39,705 nucleotides of DNA from Pigoraptor chileana (lineage: Eukaryota; Opisthokonta; Filasterea), in contig CALSCR010000784.1 in assembly GCA_943704495.1 (NCBI GenBank), positions 1 through 39,705 of the forward strand, in the 5' to 3' direction. How positions within the stretch are numbered: the first letter of the stretch is position 1; every line of letters begins with the position of its first letter. Both the position numbers and the translations under genes were made by a program. The notes beneath the pieces were generated by a model. The model saw only the letters and a program-made list of their open reading frames with translations. It was not told the origin of the DNA and did not search any database. This document shows positions 1-10,773 of the stretch, piece by piece.

Positions 1-58
<58 letters not shown>
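1..58. repeat. (CA)n microsatellite
   Basis: Uninterrupted CA dinucleotide run at the left edge of the window. It lies just upstream of the first kinase exon and is probably intronic. Its true length is unknown because the window cuts it. Confidence 0.95.
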
Positions 59-62
<4 letters not shown>

Positions 63-182
63 TTTCACGGCTTTGTCATGTGTTCCCTGCCATTCATTCG
101 GTCCCCAGTGGTTATCACATGCTTATCTGTGCGACCTTACACCCATTGCACATGCTTGAATCTCATCTTCCTTCTCCCGCAG

Positions 183-1275
183 TTTCCAAGCCCATATGTG
201 CGCGCGGCACAGAGCAGTCGCACCAGATGGCGCCTGTGTTCAACCCGCCGGGACTCGTGAACGTCCCCTTTCCGTTTGTGGCGCAGGAGTTTGTGCGGCA
301 CACTGGCGTGCTATACAAGGTGTTCGTCATCGGCGAAGACTACAATGTCGCACGACGGCCAAGCATGCGAAATTTGAGGCGGACGGTGAGATGCGCTGCA
401 CGTTGTGCATGTGTGAGAGTGTGTGTTTGCGTGTGACAATCACAAGGGGACTAATTGCTTTGGGGGTTCTTCTGTCCTTGTTATATTCGGTACCGAGAAT
501 GCGACAGAAGGGGTGTTTTCTGACTCTCGTCCAACTGATCGCCCCATTCACGTGACAGATAAACGAGCGACGATATTTTTCGACAGCGCCACGATATCGA
601 AGGTAGACTCTCGATCGCAGCTTTACGCCGCGTTCAATCCCGACGGCCATGCGGACACAACGCTCTCGTCTGCCACCGTCGACGCTCTTGTTACCTTGCT
701 GAGGACAAGACTGGTGTGTATGGTTGCGTATGGTTGTCTTCTGTCCAACTGTTATGCTTATCCTTCCGCATGTGTTTCATGTCGTTGTTGTGGTGCTGGT
801 TTGATGTCTTCCTTCGCCATTTTGCAGCTCTCCTGTCAGCTTTCATTTGTTTGTCTTGAACCGTGAAGAGACAAATAGCTTGCGTAATCGCGCCTGGACC
901 GAACTGAGCTGGTTTGTGCGCTGACAGTGTTTATTGCCGTAAACCAAAACCGCGCAGAATTTGAGTCTGTTTGGCTTTGACATTATCGTTGGAGGAAGGG
1001 ACGGGCCGTCACGTGATCGTCGACGTCAACTATTTTCCTGTGGGGGCTGTCTGCCGTCGACCGTCTATCGTGGTGTCCCACTCAACGTGCATTACTGCGG
1101 TACTAACGGTTGTTCAACGCGGACTCCTTTTGCATCCACGCACGCCACGTACCTTCACACAGACATGTACACCCACACACGCACACACTCTCTCTCCGTA
1201 GGATATGTCGGCATGCCTGACCTATGGGGATGCTTTGAACGGCTACTCCTCCAGCGTCTCCGCTCGTCGGAGTGA
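183..1275 (+). CDS. Inositol-trisphosphate 5/6-kinase-like (ITPK1 family), 5'-partial, frame disrupted
   Basis: Family role: ATP-grasp inositol phosphate kinases phosphorylate inositol tris/tetrakisphosphates in the soluble inositol-polyphosphate pathway. Visible exons: 183-385 (VLYKVFVIGEDYNVARRPS, the typical ITPK stretch), 559-713 (ATIFFDSATISKV), 958-1039 (LSLFGFDIIV, then after a frame change RHVIVDVNYFP) and 1202-1275 (GYVGMPDLW to the stop). The DVN segment matches the metal-binding acidic/Asn residues of the family. The N-terminal half would lie left of the window. Three joins do not work in simple frame. Exon 1 to 2 is off by one base at the best acceptor (an alternative acceptor before 517 would restore frame with an insertion). 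There is one extra base near 988-992. The last intron needs a non-GT-AG boundary. It is either a decaying copy or carries sequence errors. Family assignment is strong; functionality is doubtful. Confidence 0.8.
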
Positions 1276-2107
1276 TCTTTGCTCACCGGACACTGCGTGG
1301 GCGTTCGTATTGTGCATTTGCGTTAAACTTCATAGACTTGCCCTGTCTTCAGTTGTGCAATTGGCGTGTGCGATATAGTAATGGTGCGGCATCGTTGAGA
1401 CGTTGTCGTTCGTTATTGTGTGTTCTGCTGGCGTGTCGCGTGTGTGCGCCGTGCGTTTTGTTCTGCTTTATTTGCGCTTCCACTCTGTTGTGCAGTGTCG
1501 TTTTTGCCGTGTGTTTTCTCTGTCAAACTGCGCGGTTGTCTTGCCATAAAACGCATCACCAAATGGTATTTTGATGTCTTCTGGTGCTTGAAGATGACAG
1601 GAGATTGCGCACATACTAACGTATTGCAATCGCGTGTGTTGCATACATACGTGCATCACGAACCGCGAATCTTACCGGCTTAAAAGGATCGGCCTTATGC
1701 CACCGATACTGTGACCTTGCCTTCCGTTAGTGCGTGTCTGAATGTGCGTGTTATACGCTCTTACGCTTCCGAGGGCAAATCCAAAGTCAATCCTTCATGA
1801 CATACACTGAACGCCCGTTCTGTTGCGTGCACTGACAAGCATCGGGCGCTGTGTTGCTGTGGGTCAGTCGGGCGCAAGAACCATAACCGTTGCTGCAAGA
1901 AGATGAAGCATAATAAAATCGGTACATACACGAGAACCTGTGGATGTGACAGGTCTGCATTTCACTATGGGCGACACTATGCAAATACCCATTACAAAAA
2001 TCCCGCGTAAGCAACAACTCCGCACCCTTCGGAACCACTTGAACACCAGCATCACGCATTCACAAAGCGCACGAGTGCCTAGAGCTCCTCGATGGTCGGT
2101 GCCAGCG
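1276..2107. other. Intergenic, no gene seen
   Basis: Between the kinase-like gene and the 3' end of the minus-strand NTPase. Short open frames on both strands have no protein-like composition or splice structure. No RNA gene or repeat was recognised. Confidence 0.5.
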
Positions 2108-3250
2108 TCAGGCATTCGCACCGCGCACCAGTGCCTTGAGCTCATCGATGGTCGGTGGCTTCCGGAGCCCGAAGCGCAGCACGAGGGCCATTGCGGAATC
2201 CGCAGGAATGAGAAAGTTCTCGCCGCTCTCGTCGCCGACCGGAGACGGGCGCCATACAACACGCAGAACTTTGTCTGGCGACAGACGCACGAGTTTCATG
2301 TCCCCCAGCACCGAGGCAGGCAACTCGCTGTCCTTGCGGAAACGATCACAGAGCTGCTCCAAGCGCTCGTTCGCTGCGACATATCCGTCCTTGTTGAGTA
2401 TTGCCGTGCCGAGCATCTTTTGGATATGTCCGGCCGCGGTATGCCTCACGTTCTTCCGTCCATCGTCCTCCCACTTCTGGTCTAGGCTGAAGTAACTCGC
2501 GGGCACACCGCCTATGCACGCCCACACGACGTCCGCCAAGTCTGCTGCCTTCAGCGCCGCATGCAGAGCCTCGAGCTCGGGCAGCTGCTCCAGAATGGGG
2601 CGAGGCATGGGACCGATGTCCATTGACACTTCACGCAGCGTAGCCTTTGCACTCTCGGGCAGCGAGTTGTTGGATGCGTCAATGATAACACGCATGCCGT
2701 AGTCTCCAGAGAGAGAGCGCGCTGCGCTGTCGAGGTCGGCGAATGGCTGTGTGGGCTTGCGCTCATCAGCCTGGAGGACCACCGTCGCGGGTCTGCGGAA
2801 CATGAGGCGGTGCCACCACAGTACACGCCTTGCGCTGGGGCCATAGTCCAACGCATTGCGAAAGAAGCCGCGTGAAATCGCCAGGAAGACGTCTGCCATA
2901 ATCTCCTTTCGGGATGTACCCGGTTGCACGCGCACATTCACGACGCCACACGTCGCCTGCGTCGCTGTTTGCACGAGGCATGTCTTCCCAACGCCCTTCT
3001 GGCCCATGACAATGAGGTATTGGTCCTCTCGCAGTGTCGACAGAGTTTTGCGCACCTTTCCAAGTTCTTCGCTGCGCTGCGACTCGTGCTTCGCGCGCAG
3101 GAAAAGGCGCGAATAGAGTCCGAGCCCCACCGCGCGCCCAGGGCCAATGCGAGGCACCAAACCGGCGACCACCGCTGCAGGAGGTGCAGCAACCGCGGCG
3201 AAGGACGCGAGGATAGCAGCTATGTGTGAAAGCTGCTCCAACATTTTCAT
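2108..3250 (-). CDS. Intronless P-loop NTPase, possibly RHS/Crinkler-type
   Basis: A 380-aa single-exon protein starting at the ATG at 3250. The N-terminus has a hydrophobic Ala-rich segment (about residues 8-45) that could be a membrane anchor. A clear Walker A, GQKGVGKT, sits at residues 83-90, followed by a strand-like VVNVRV and a PGTS turn. A later VIIDASNNS stretch (about 187-195) could be the Walker B/sensor region. The order P-loop, 'VVxVxVPxGT', then a hydrophobic strand ending in D and small residues recalls the ATPase module of trypanosome retrotransposon-hot-spot (RHS) and Crinkler-RHS proteins; that assignment is inference. The lack of introns contrasts with the intron-rich neighbours and suggests transfer, retroposition or a mobile-element origin. 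It is divergent from the RCC1-BTB gene with 291 bp between start codons. Confidence 0.75.
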   Translation of the reverse strand: MKMLEQLSHIAAILASFAAVAAPPAAVVAGLVPRIGPGRAVGLGLYSRLFLRAKHESQRSEELGKVRKTLSTLREDQYLIVMGQKGVGKTCLVQTATQATCGVVNVRVQPGTSRKEIMADVFLAISRGFFRNALDYGPSARRVLWWHRLMFRRPATVVLQADERKPTQPFADLDSAARSLSGDYGMRVIIDASNNSLPESAKATLREVSMDIGPMPRPILEQLPELEALHAALKAADLADVVWACIGGVPASYFSLDQKWEDDGRKNVRHTAAGHIQKMLGTAILNKDGYVAANERLEQLCDRFRKDSELPASVLGDMKLVRLSPDKVLRVVWRPSPVGDESGENFLIPADSAMALVLRFGLRKPPTIDELKALVRGANA

Positions 3251-3541
3251 ACATGATTAAAAAAGCGATGTGAAGAACATTTTGCGATGAATGCGCGTTT
3301 CGTTTTTTAAAAAAAGGAGCTGCACTGATAAATAGAGTGTTTGCGTCAAAAACCGAGATCTCGGGATAAAATGAGTTATTGATTTTTGCCCTACATTTGC
3401 CGAGGGTTCGTAAATTTGAATTTCAGCCGAGTGGCGGGATCTCAAGGCATGCAGCACAAGCATGCAGTTGGTTTCAGTTGATGGGGTCGATGGACACCTC
3501 ACCTAAGACACTAACTTGAATCCCGTTTCAGTTGGTTAGAC

Positions 3542-6500
3542 ATGTCTGTCTTCAGCTGGGGATCGTCAAAGGCGGGAGCGCTCGGAGGCGGGGACCTCGT
3601 CGAGCGTCTGGTACCACGGGTGGTTGGTCAGTGTATGACATCCATCGCGGGTGCCGTGTACACCCCACCAAGCACTCACAATGCAGCTTCCCCGACTATA
3701 GACCACAACAATGGATAGTATTTGATGCATATATTGTTCTCTCCGTGTCAAAAAGTTTCGATTGTCCCACACTGCTAGGCTTGTCCTTATATCTGGCCTT
3801 CTGGAATGCCGTGCAGACGCTGGGATTCAAGGAAAGCACATAATCCAAGTCGCATGTGGAGAGCAACATTCGGTCGCATTGGACGACCTTGGCCATGTGT
3901 GAGTTTTCGGTGGTTTTGCACGTGTCGTATGAAGTGTGCTGAAAAGTACAGCACGCGGTACATGACGACGAGGAGCTGACCTTGACGGTGTGTGGGCATG
4001 CGCAGGTACTGCTGGGGTCGCCAACGCGAGGGCCAAACGGGGCACGGAGTGGCAACGGCACTGCCACTTCCGGTTCCTGAGCAGGTCAAGGCGCTCTCCC
4101 ACGAGTTCATCACGCAGGTCACGTGCGGAGTGCACCACACACTGGCCGTGACCGAGGGTGGCCGTTTGTATCACTGGGGCATTTCGCATGCAAAGATGAC
4201 AGACGCTCTCCCGGCATACTACGGGGTTGGCGCCGCCCCACAGACAGACCGTGTCAAGGAGGTGTGCTGGATGTGCATGTCACGGGACCCACAGTGATGG
4301 GTTCAGCTGGCGTTGTGCAAGTGCTGCTGGTCTGCTCAGTAATTGTGCTGTTTGTTTACGTATGTGCAGATGATCGACCGCTCGCATTATCAGTACTTTG
4401 CGAATGTCGTCCTTGATGACTCGAGTGCAATGGATGCGTCCACCGACACAGAGACCGTTGGGGCCTTTCGCCGGATACTTCTCACGACGCCCACGCCCGT
4501 AGCCGTGCCTGAGGACGATGATCACGTGATACACGTGGCTGCCGGATATTGCTTCACCGTGTTTGTGACGGCACGTGGCGCTGTGTACGCATATGGATTC
4601 GGGGACAAGGGACAACTGGTGTGTCGAATTTGTCGACATTGTTTTTGTTGTTTGATTTTGCGTGAGGAAAACGTCCGGTGCTCCACATGCTTCTCACGCG
4701 AACCGATTATGTTTTTTTTACGGCGCTCGGCAAAAAACACACACGCCCGCACGCGCACACACACACACACACGCGCACACACTCAGGGCCAGAATAATCG
4801 CTTCATGTCCGCTGCCCCCGTGCGCTTGACGTTTCCCACTGAAGAGGGAGCGGCACAACCGAGCTTCATCCGCGTTGCGGCTGGCCAGCAGCATGCACTG
4901 GCGCTCACGTCAGACGGTCGTGTGTATGCGTGGGGGGGCGGCGTGTTTGGTGCAATAGTACGTACTGCATCTCCTATCTGCTTACAGGCGCAATTGTTGT
5001 ATGTTATCTTTCTTCATCATGTGTTACACGGATGCTCTCTGAGGTGTGCTGACCCTGCAAACTGTGTTTTGTGCATTCACTCGCCCGTGTGTTACAGGGA
5101 CTAGGCCGTGAGATTGATCAACTCGCACCCGAGCGAATAAGAGCTCTGGAGGCCGCACACATAAAGGCCATTGCATGCGGATCGTACCACTCTGTCTTTG
5201 TTGGCAGCGATGGCGCCCTGTACTCGTGTGGCCACTCTGAGTACGGACAGCAGGGTGTCGGTGACGAGGGATCGAGTGGAGCTGCCCATGAGCACAATTT
5301 CCTTGTGCCCCGTCACTGCCGGCACATGCTCGTGCCCGTGCGCGAGGTCACGTGCGGCCAGCTTCACACTGTTGCTGTTGCTGAGAGTGGTGTGGTTTAT
5401 GCGTTCGGTTGGGGTGGTTCGGGTGCTCTTGGTCTTGGCGACCTTAAATACCGAGTGCGACCGACAGCCGTTGCGCAGTTAGAGGGCGTGAATATTGTCA
5501 GCGTTGCTGCGGGCTGGAAGCACACTCTTGCGTTGGCACCGGGGGAGGCAACCACTTTTGCGTTGGATTTTGGGAGGATATGTCACCCGATGGCAAGGGA
5601 GGCGCACGTGCCTGACATGGTCTTTGTTGCCGAAGGAAAGCCAATTATGGCACATCGCGCCGTTGTGTGTGCACGTTCGCCGATGTTCCGCTCTCGGATT
5701 GCCTTTTCGGAGCGGTTTTGTGATGGCGGTGTTGCGCTTCTGGCAGGGATGTCGCTGGTTAAGCGCAGAGTTCCCAGTAGCCGTCATGGCCTTGTTGCGG
5801 TGGATATCCCGCTTCGGTTTGGCGTCGCTGTTGCATATGTGCAGTATCTGTACACGGACCACGTGCGTGCTGCGCCCTACTTTATGGGAGAGCTATTCAA
5901 GTTTGCGGGAGCCCTGGGGGACTCTCGGCTGTATTGGCTCACGCGACGCTCTGAATCGGTGTGTGTATGCGGCTATTGGATGTGCGCGGCTGTTGGAGTG
6001 ACATGGGTGATGTCGATGTGCACTTTGTCATTATAGTGTCGCAATCGATATACTCACTCGATTTTATCTTTCCTTGATTAATGACCCGCGCGCAGCCAGT
6101 GCATCTCTCTCCGCTCAGTACCTTTTCCGAAGACTTTCGGCATCTTTTGTACAGCGGCATGCATTCCGACGTCACCATCAAGGTATTTTGATCGTTCGCC
6201 CGTCGTCACGCTCCATTACCTCTGATGTTCTTAATTGTGTAGTGTTTGTGCGTGTGCGTGTGTATGTTGAGGATTGCAATCCCTGATGATATGCTTCTTA
6301 TTCATGGCGATGACGTGCATCATGTGTGTGATATTGATTTCAGGTCGGTTCAAGTGAATTTGGCGCGCACAGGGCAATACTGATGGCCCGGTGCGAGTTC
6401 TTTCGCACGTGGTTTGATGGGAGCGTCGCATATGTAGACCGCAGCCTGCCCGTGATTGACCTTGGTGCGGCGCTGGTTGAGGGAGCGCAGGGGTCGGCGG

Positions 6501-6760
6501 ACGACATTGAGGCTGCCTTCCGCACTCTGATTGAGTTTGTGTACACGGGCGATCGCGCCCTTGTTGTCCCGGAGAACGCGCTGGATGTGCTTATATGCGC
6601 CGACTACTTTCTCGTCGGTGATCTCAAGCGCCTCTGTGAGGCCGCGCTGGTCCTTATTGTCGACGACGAAAACGTGACCGATTTGTTTGGATATTCCCAG
6701 CGCCACGACGCACCTCGCCTGGCGGAGCGCTGTCGCCGGCTGATGAGCAGTCGGGCGTGA
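3542..6760 (+). CDS. RCC1-repeat protein with tandem BTB domains
   Basis: Eight exons, all in phase: 3542-3626, 3817-3898, 4006-4261, 4370-4618, 4787-4957, 5098-5958, 6096-6182, 6344-6760, giving 735 aa. The start is chosen because MSVFSWGSSKAGALG begins an RCC1 blade at once. RCC1-type repeats fill about residues 1-450, with motifs such as VACGEQHSVAL, VTCGVHHTLAV, VAAGQQHALAL and VAAGWKHTLAL. A first BTB/POZ domain follows (about 455-565, VFVAEGKPIMAHRAVV) and a second (about 570-715, HSDVTIK, GAHRAILMARC, FVYTGD). Tandem BTB after RCC1 resembles IBTK more than RCBTB1/2 (one BTB plus BACK). BTB proteins of this sort usually serve as Cullin-3 substrate adaptors, so a ubiquitin-ligase role is inferred. 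Intron 4 carries a CA microsatellite next to its acceptor. Confidence 0.93.
4738..4781. repeat. CA-rich microsatellite in RCC1-BTB intron
   Basis: Imperfect (CA)n with CG interruptions, lying directly before the acceptor of the exon starting at 4787. It replaces the usual pyrimidine tract there. Confidence 0.85.
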
Positions 6761-7760
6761 ACTTTGATTGGCTTGTGTTATATGTCGTGTGTAGGAACGG
6801 GCGGGACTTTGATGTGGGGCAGGGCTTTCATTTTATTCAAGTGCTCACTCGTTGGTCGCGTGTGCATACACTCAAGTGTACTGGCTCAGTACCCTATATA
6901 CACTCAACCAGCGAACATCGTAGCAGTGGCCTGTGGCTTATCTGTATAACGTATCTGTACCTGCCTCTCTGCCATCCACTGAGAGCATACGCTGAGACAT
7001 AGCCAACAGCACTTCCATCCAGAACCCCAACATTCGCTGAATTATGCACGATGTTTTTTCAGCCATCAGCAAGAAAACAGCCAATGGTCAGGGTGCATCT
7101 AGCGGCTGTGCCTCATATTAACTTTTGACGGACAATGTTTCGCGACGTGTGTGCACGCTCAGGTGTTCCTATTTATAGGTGCGGAGGAAGGAGGATGAAC
7201 TGGTGCGGCGGCCAATCGGAGCGCAGGGACGCCCTCTGCGATCCATCCGGGGTGGCGTGTATGGCCCACACTATGGCGATGGTTACCTGGGACGGTGCGA
7301 CAGTCACCCCTCACTCCGCACTCGTCACACCCTCACTCCGCACTCCGCCCTCACACCCTCACTCCGCACTCCCTCACACCCTGACTCCGCACTCCCTCAC
7401 TCCTCACTCCTCACACCTCACATACATTAGTCCCACCTGAGCGTGTGTGACTTTTCTGTGCGCAGTTTCAGTGACTCTGCAATTGTGCGCAGTGCGAGTT
7501 TTTGGGGATCCCTCGCTTCCGAATGGCCTGTCTCCTGGACGCATCCTCGCAGTTCTACAAAGTCTGCTGCACCTTCTCTGCTTCGGCGACAGAGAGCTGT
7601 GTCACTGCATACATTTATTAAATCAGACAAGTATAGTCCCCTCCGCATATCAACTGAAAGTGTTCAGTGAAATTTAGGTGAACACAGCACAACCACCCTT
7701 TTTTTCGGTTGCCAGTCTTTCATTTTCCAGAGGCCATCGATATCGGCAACAACCGCTGCC
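6761..7760. other. Intergenic spacer with minisatellite
   Basis: About 1 kb between the RCC1-BTB stop and the transporter start. No convincing gene was seen. It holds the CACTCCGCACTC-type minisatellite listed separately. The last part, before 7761, should contain the transporter promoter, but no specific motif was recognised. Confidence 0.6.
7307..7425. repeat. Minisatellite, TCACACCCTCACTCCGCAC-type unit
   Basis: Several degenerate tandem copies of a roughly 20-27 bp CT/CA-rich unit containing CTCACTCCGCACTC, breaking down into short CTCACTC repeats at the right end. Confidence 0.85.
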
Positions 7761-9884
7761 ATGTCAACCCCACTGGCGCAGCCCTTCAGCGTGGCGCGCA
7801 TGCCGCCGCCCGAGCGCCGCGGCTATGCCGTGCCCAAGGAAATCGAGGACTATCTCGGCTTTGTTTCAACCGTCAAGTCAAAACTCTCGATGCACAAGCT
7901 GATCTACAATGGCATCATTGCCGGGGGTGAGTTTTTTGCTTTCGATAGGCTCTGAGATGACACCCAATTATGTTTGTGTCTCATCAGTCGTCCAAATGAT
8001 CGACGACGCCATTGCTCTTATCCACAACAACTGCAGTGTTCGTCACCTTTGGAGGCTTTCTGTCGACAGTCGCGGCTGGTGGACTTCTCGGCACATTCCG
8101 CTCCGAGTATCCGGCCGTCCCGAAGCTTCTCGCTGGCGCCGTATTCCCCGTGAGTGTTGCCAGTGATGCGTGCTCTCGTGAAGGTAGTTGCGGCTTCAGT
8201 CGATGATCATCAGTGGCACGCCATACGAAGGAAGCTGACCACCTCACATTGTGTTGCTGACGTTCCTTCCGCCAACCGGTCGTCGCTCGCAGCTTGCCCT
8301 CATTCTCATTCTGCTGTACGGAGGCGAGCTGTTCACAGGCAACACGATGTACTTTGTGATGGGTCGCATGCAAAAGCGCATCTCCTTCAAGGACCTGGCT
8401 CTCAACTGGGCTGTGGTCTACTTGTCCAACTTTCTTGGCTGTGCCGTATCCGCGTATCTCTTTGGATATCAGACTCTCTTTTTCGCTGCCGAGCCCTACC
8501 ATTCGTATGTGACAAAAGCAGCCGAGGTATGCATGCTGTGTCACCACATTGGTCGGCCGGCTGGCGGTAGTCAACAAGTCAGTGGCAGAGCGTGTCACTC
8601 TGCTTCACGTTCCCCACAGAATGTATCACTCCAAATTAATGCCGACCGATCACAGGCTCACACCGGACACAGTGCTTACTAACAGTATTCGGCGCTTTTG
8701 GTGTGTCCATCCGTTTCGCAGACGAAATGCAGCTATGGCTTCTGGGTTATTCTTCTTCGCTCGATTCCCGCAAACTGGCTTGTCTGCCTAGGTGAGTACT
8801 GATGGATGCAACGATAGTTGATGACTGATAAACTACAAATGTCAAGACATAGGTGGGTGCTCTAGCATGAAAGACGGGGCGCATCAGGCCTCCATCAGCT
8901 GCATTAGGTCCTGGTCTGCTGACAGACGCCCAATCGAAATTACTCACCAACGTGCATGTGTTTTGTGCCCATGGGATGGCTTGGTGTGGTCGAGTGCAGC
9001 CGTGACACTCAGCGTTGCCGCGCAGGATGTTGGCGGGAAAATGTTCGCCATGTGGTTTCCCATCTTCGGATTTGCCACCGTCGGATTTGAGCACGTGATT
9101 GCCAACATGTACACGTGAGTTGATTGCTCACTGAATGGATGCAATGTGTCACGTGTAGCGGCGGTTCAATAGGACCCTATGTGACGTGAATCTGATTGGC
9201 TTCGGTTGGCTTGCATCGGATGTGCGCTTCATGCTGCACTGAGTCAGACTGCCATGAAACGCCGTGCGGTCAGCTGCATTCGTGTGTTTGATTGGTGCGT
9301 CTGTTTGGGTGGTCACTGACTGAATTTGTGGCGTCCGTGTGGTCACCGTGACGTCCAACGGTTCATCGGACATTGCAGAATTCCCCTTGGTATGTACTAC
9401 GGCGCAAACGTCACAATTGGGTGAGCATTCTGATCTTGATTATTAGGCGTTGCAGTCTACGCGTCACCGAAAGCATGACGCTGTGAGCCTTGTGGGCAAT
9501 ATTGCATTCCACTGGAGTATGGCTGTCGATGAGCCGACCATCGTTAGTGTGCTGGGGCCATTTGCACGATGCAAATTCAACCAAGATGTGGTCACTTATC
9601 CCTAGTTGGACAACCAATAGAGCTCTGTATAATAATTGATCCAAAGTGTCTCCACACCCACTTGCCACCACTGACACACCACATGGCATGCCTGCAGCGA
9701 GCTGATTGTAAAGAACCTGATTCCCGCGACCATCGGCAACATCATTGGCGGCGGAATCATGTGCGGCGCATCGCTCGTGTACCTCCATCGCTTCTTTCCC
9801 CCGCCTCCCACACTTCCAGTCACGGCCACAGACGCTCTCGCAGTGGAGATGCATGCGGGTGGGCACCTCTTGTCGACATTCTGA
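7761..9884 (+). CDS. Formate/nitrite transporter (FNT family)
   Basis: Seven exons, all in phase: 7761-7926, 8037-8149, 8293-8526, 8722-8791, 9000-9114, 9379-9420, 9698-9884, giving 308 aa. FNT proteins are pentameric six-helix channels moving formate, nitrite, lactate or hydrosulfide. Landmarks in order: GVFVTFGGF (helix 1), [10 protein letters not shown] (the Omega-loop TM2 signature), [12 protein letters not shown] (TM3), PANWLVCLA (TM4-5 region), [21 protein letters not shown] (TM5, with the conserved pore histidine in GFEH) and [14 protein letters not shown] (TM6). Length is close to the family norm of 260-310. The cytosolic tail after TM6 is Pro/Ala-rich. A second splice choice inside the last exon would join it to the PAS-like exons just downstream. 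Substrate cannot be read from sequence. Confidence 0.95.
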
Positions 9885-10002
9885 ACGTGCACTTGCAGAA
9901 TTGAATGGCCAGTTCAGATTGTTAAGCTCGGCACACTGTAACTGTTTTCGGCACGCGCACCAATCTGAAGGCCAGACTGCCGTAATGCAATCCTCCTTGC
10001 AG

Positions 10003-10773
10003 TTCACAACAATCACGCCGACGGGCACGTAAGTGTGGCCCACGGCAAGGATTCTGCCGAGGGCGTTGAGATGCACACGGACCATGCCAGTGGCAATGCG
10101 ATGGCACACCACGATCCCCCGTCATACCGCCACGCCGTGTTCACTGCCGCAAATGAATATCTCGTCACGTATGTTAAGCGTTATGTCACAAAGAGTGGCG
10201 AGTGCATTCTGGTCTCGGTCACGTCGTATCTCTCCAGCAACAAGCCCGCGGGTGTCACGCTGCCGGACGATGGGGCCGGTGCGTCTTCGACCGCTGCTGG
10301 TGCAGATATGGGGCCTCCGGTACAATTGGTGGCATACATTCAACGAGTGGGAGACTTCGGCGATGGCTCCAGGCAAGACGGCCGAGCGCCCATCGGCGTT
10401 CTCATAGTCGACCTAGTCGGCGCCAGGTATGCAGTGCCTGTTGCCGGCCAGCTCTGCTTGTGTGCGCATGTGTGTGTGGTGTGTGACTATGCAATGCAGT
10501 GTGCCTTTGTGTTGATTCTTTTTCCGCTGTCTTGCATGGATCCCTACCACTATTGTTTGTTATTAATACCAATTTGGTTCGTTGATACCTGGCGTGTGCG
10601 GCGTGTGCAGGACGATCGAGGAGGGCCGCATCCAATTTGCAGACGAAGCGATTTGTGGAATGCTCGGTTATTCGCGGGAGGAGCTTTGTAAGCTCACCGT
10701 GGGCACCATTACGCACCCAGCTGACGCCGATGTGTCGTCCAGAAGCATGGGCTCAAAGTTCAGCCCCCGATGA
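10003..10773 (+). CDS. PAS-like sensor segment, possibly the C-terminal part of the transporter
   Basis: Two exons in phase: up to 10426 and 10611-10773. If independent, the first ATG in frame is at 10071 (about 171 aa). However, the frame is open back to an acceptor (CTCCTTGCAG) ending at 10002. The first exon has a PAC-like half (about residues 30-95 from 10071, YVTKSGECILVSVTSYLSS then QLVAYIQ). The second exon has the N-terminal half of a PAS fold (GRIQFADEAICGMLGYSREE, then THPADAD), ending soon after. PAS domains sense ligands, redox state or light. The PAC-then-PAS order and early stop suggest the protein is truncated, has further exons, or is a permuted arrangement. Only 118 bp separate it from the transporter stop, and the phases fit an in-frame fusion. 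Confidence 0.65.

Noticed and set aside
7761-9884. First impression of a TRIC-type or generic cation channel
   Set aside because: The ELFTGN loop, [16 protein letters not shown] and [14 protein letters not shown] motifs fit the formate/nitrite transporter family throughout.
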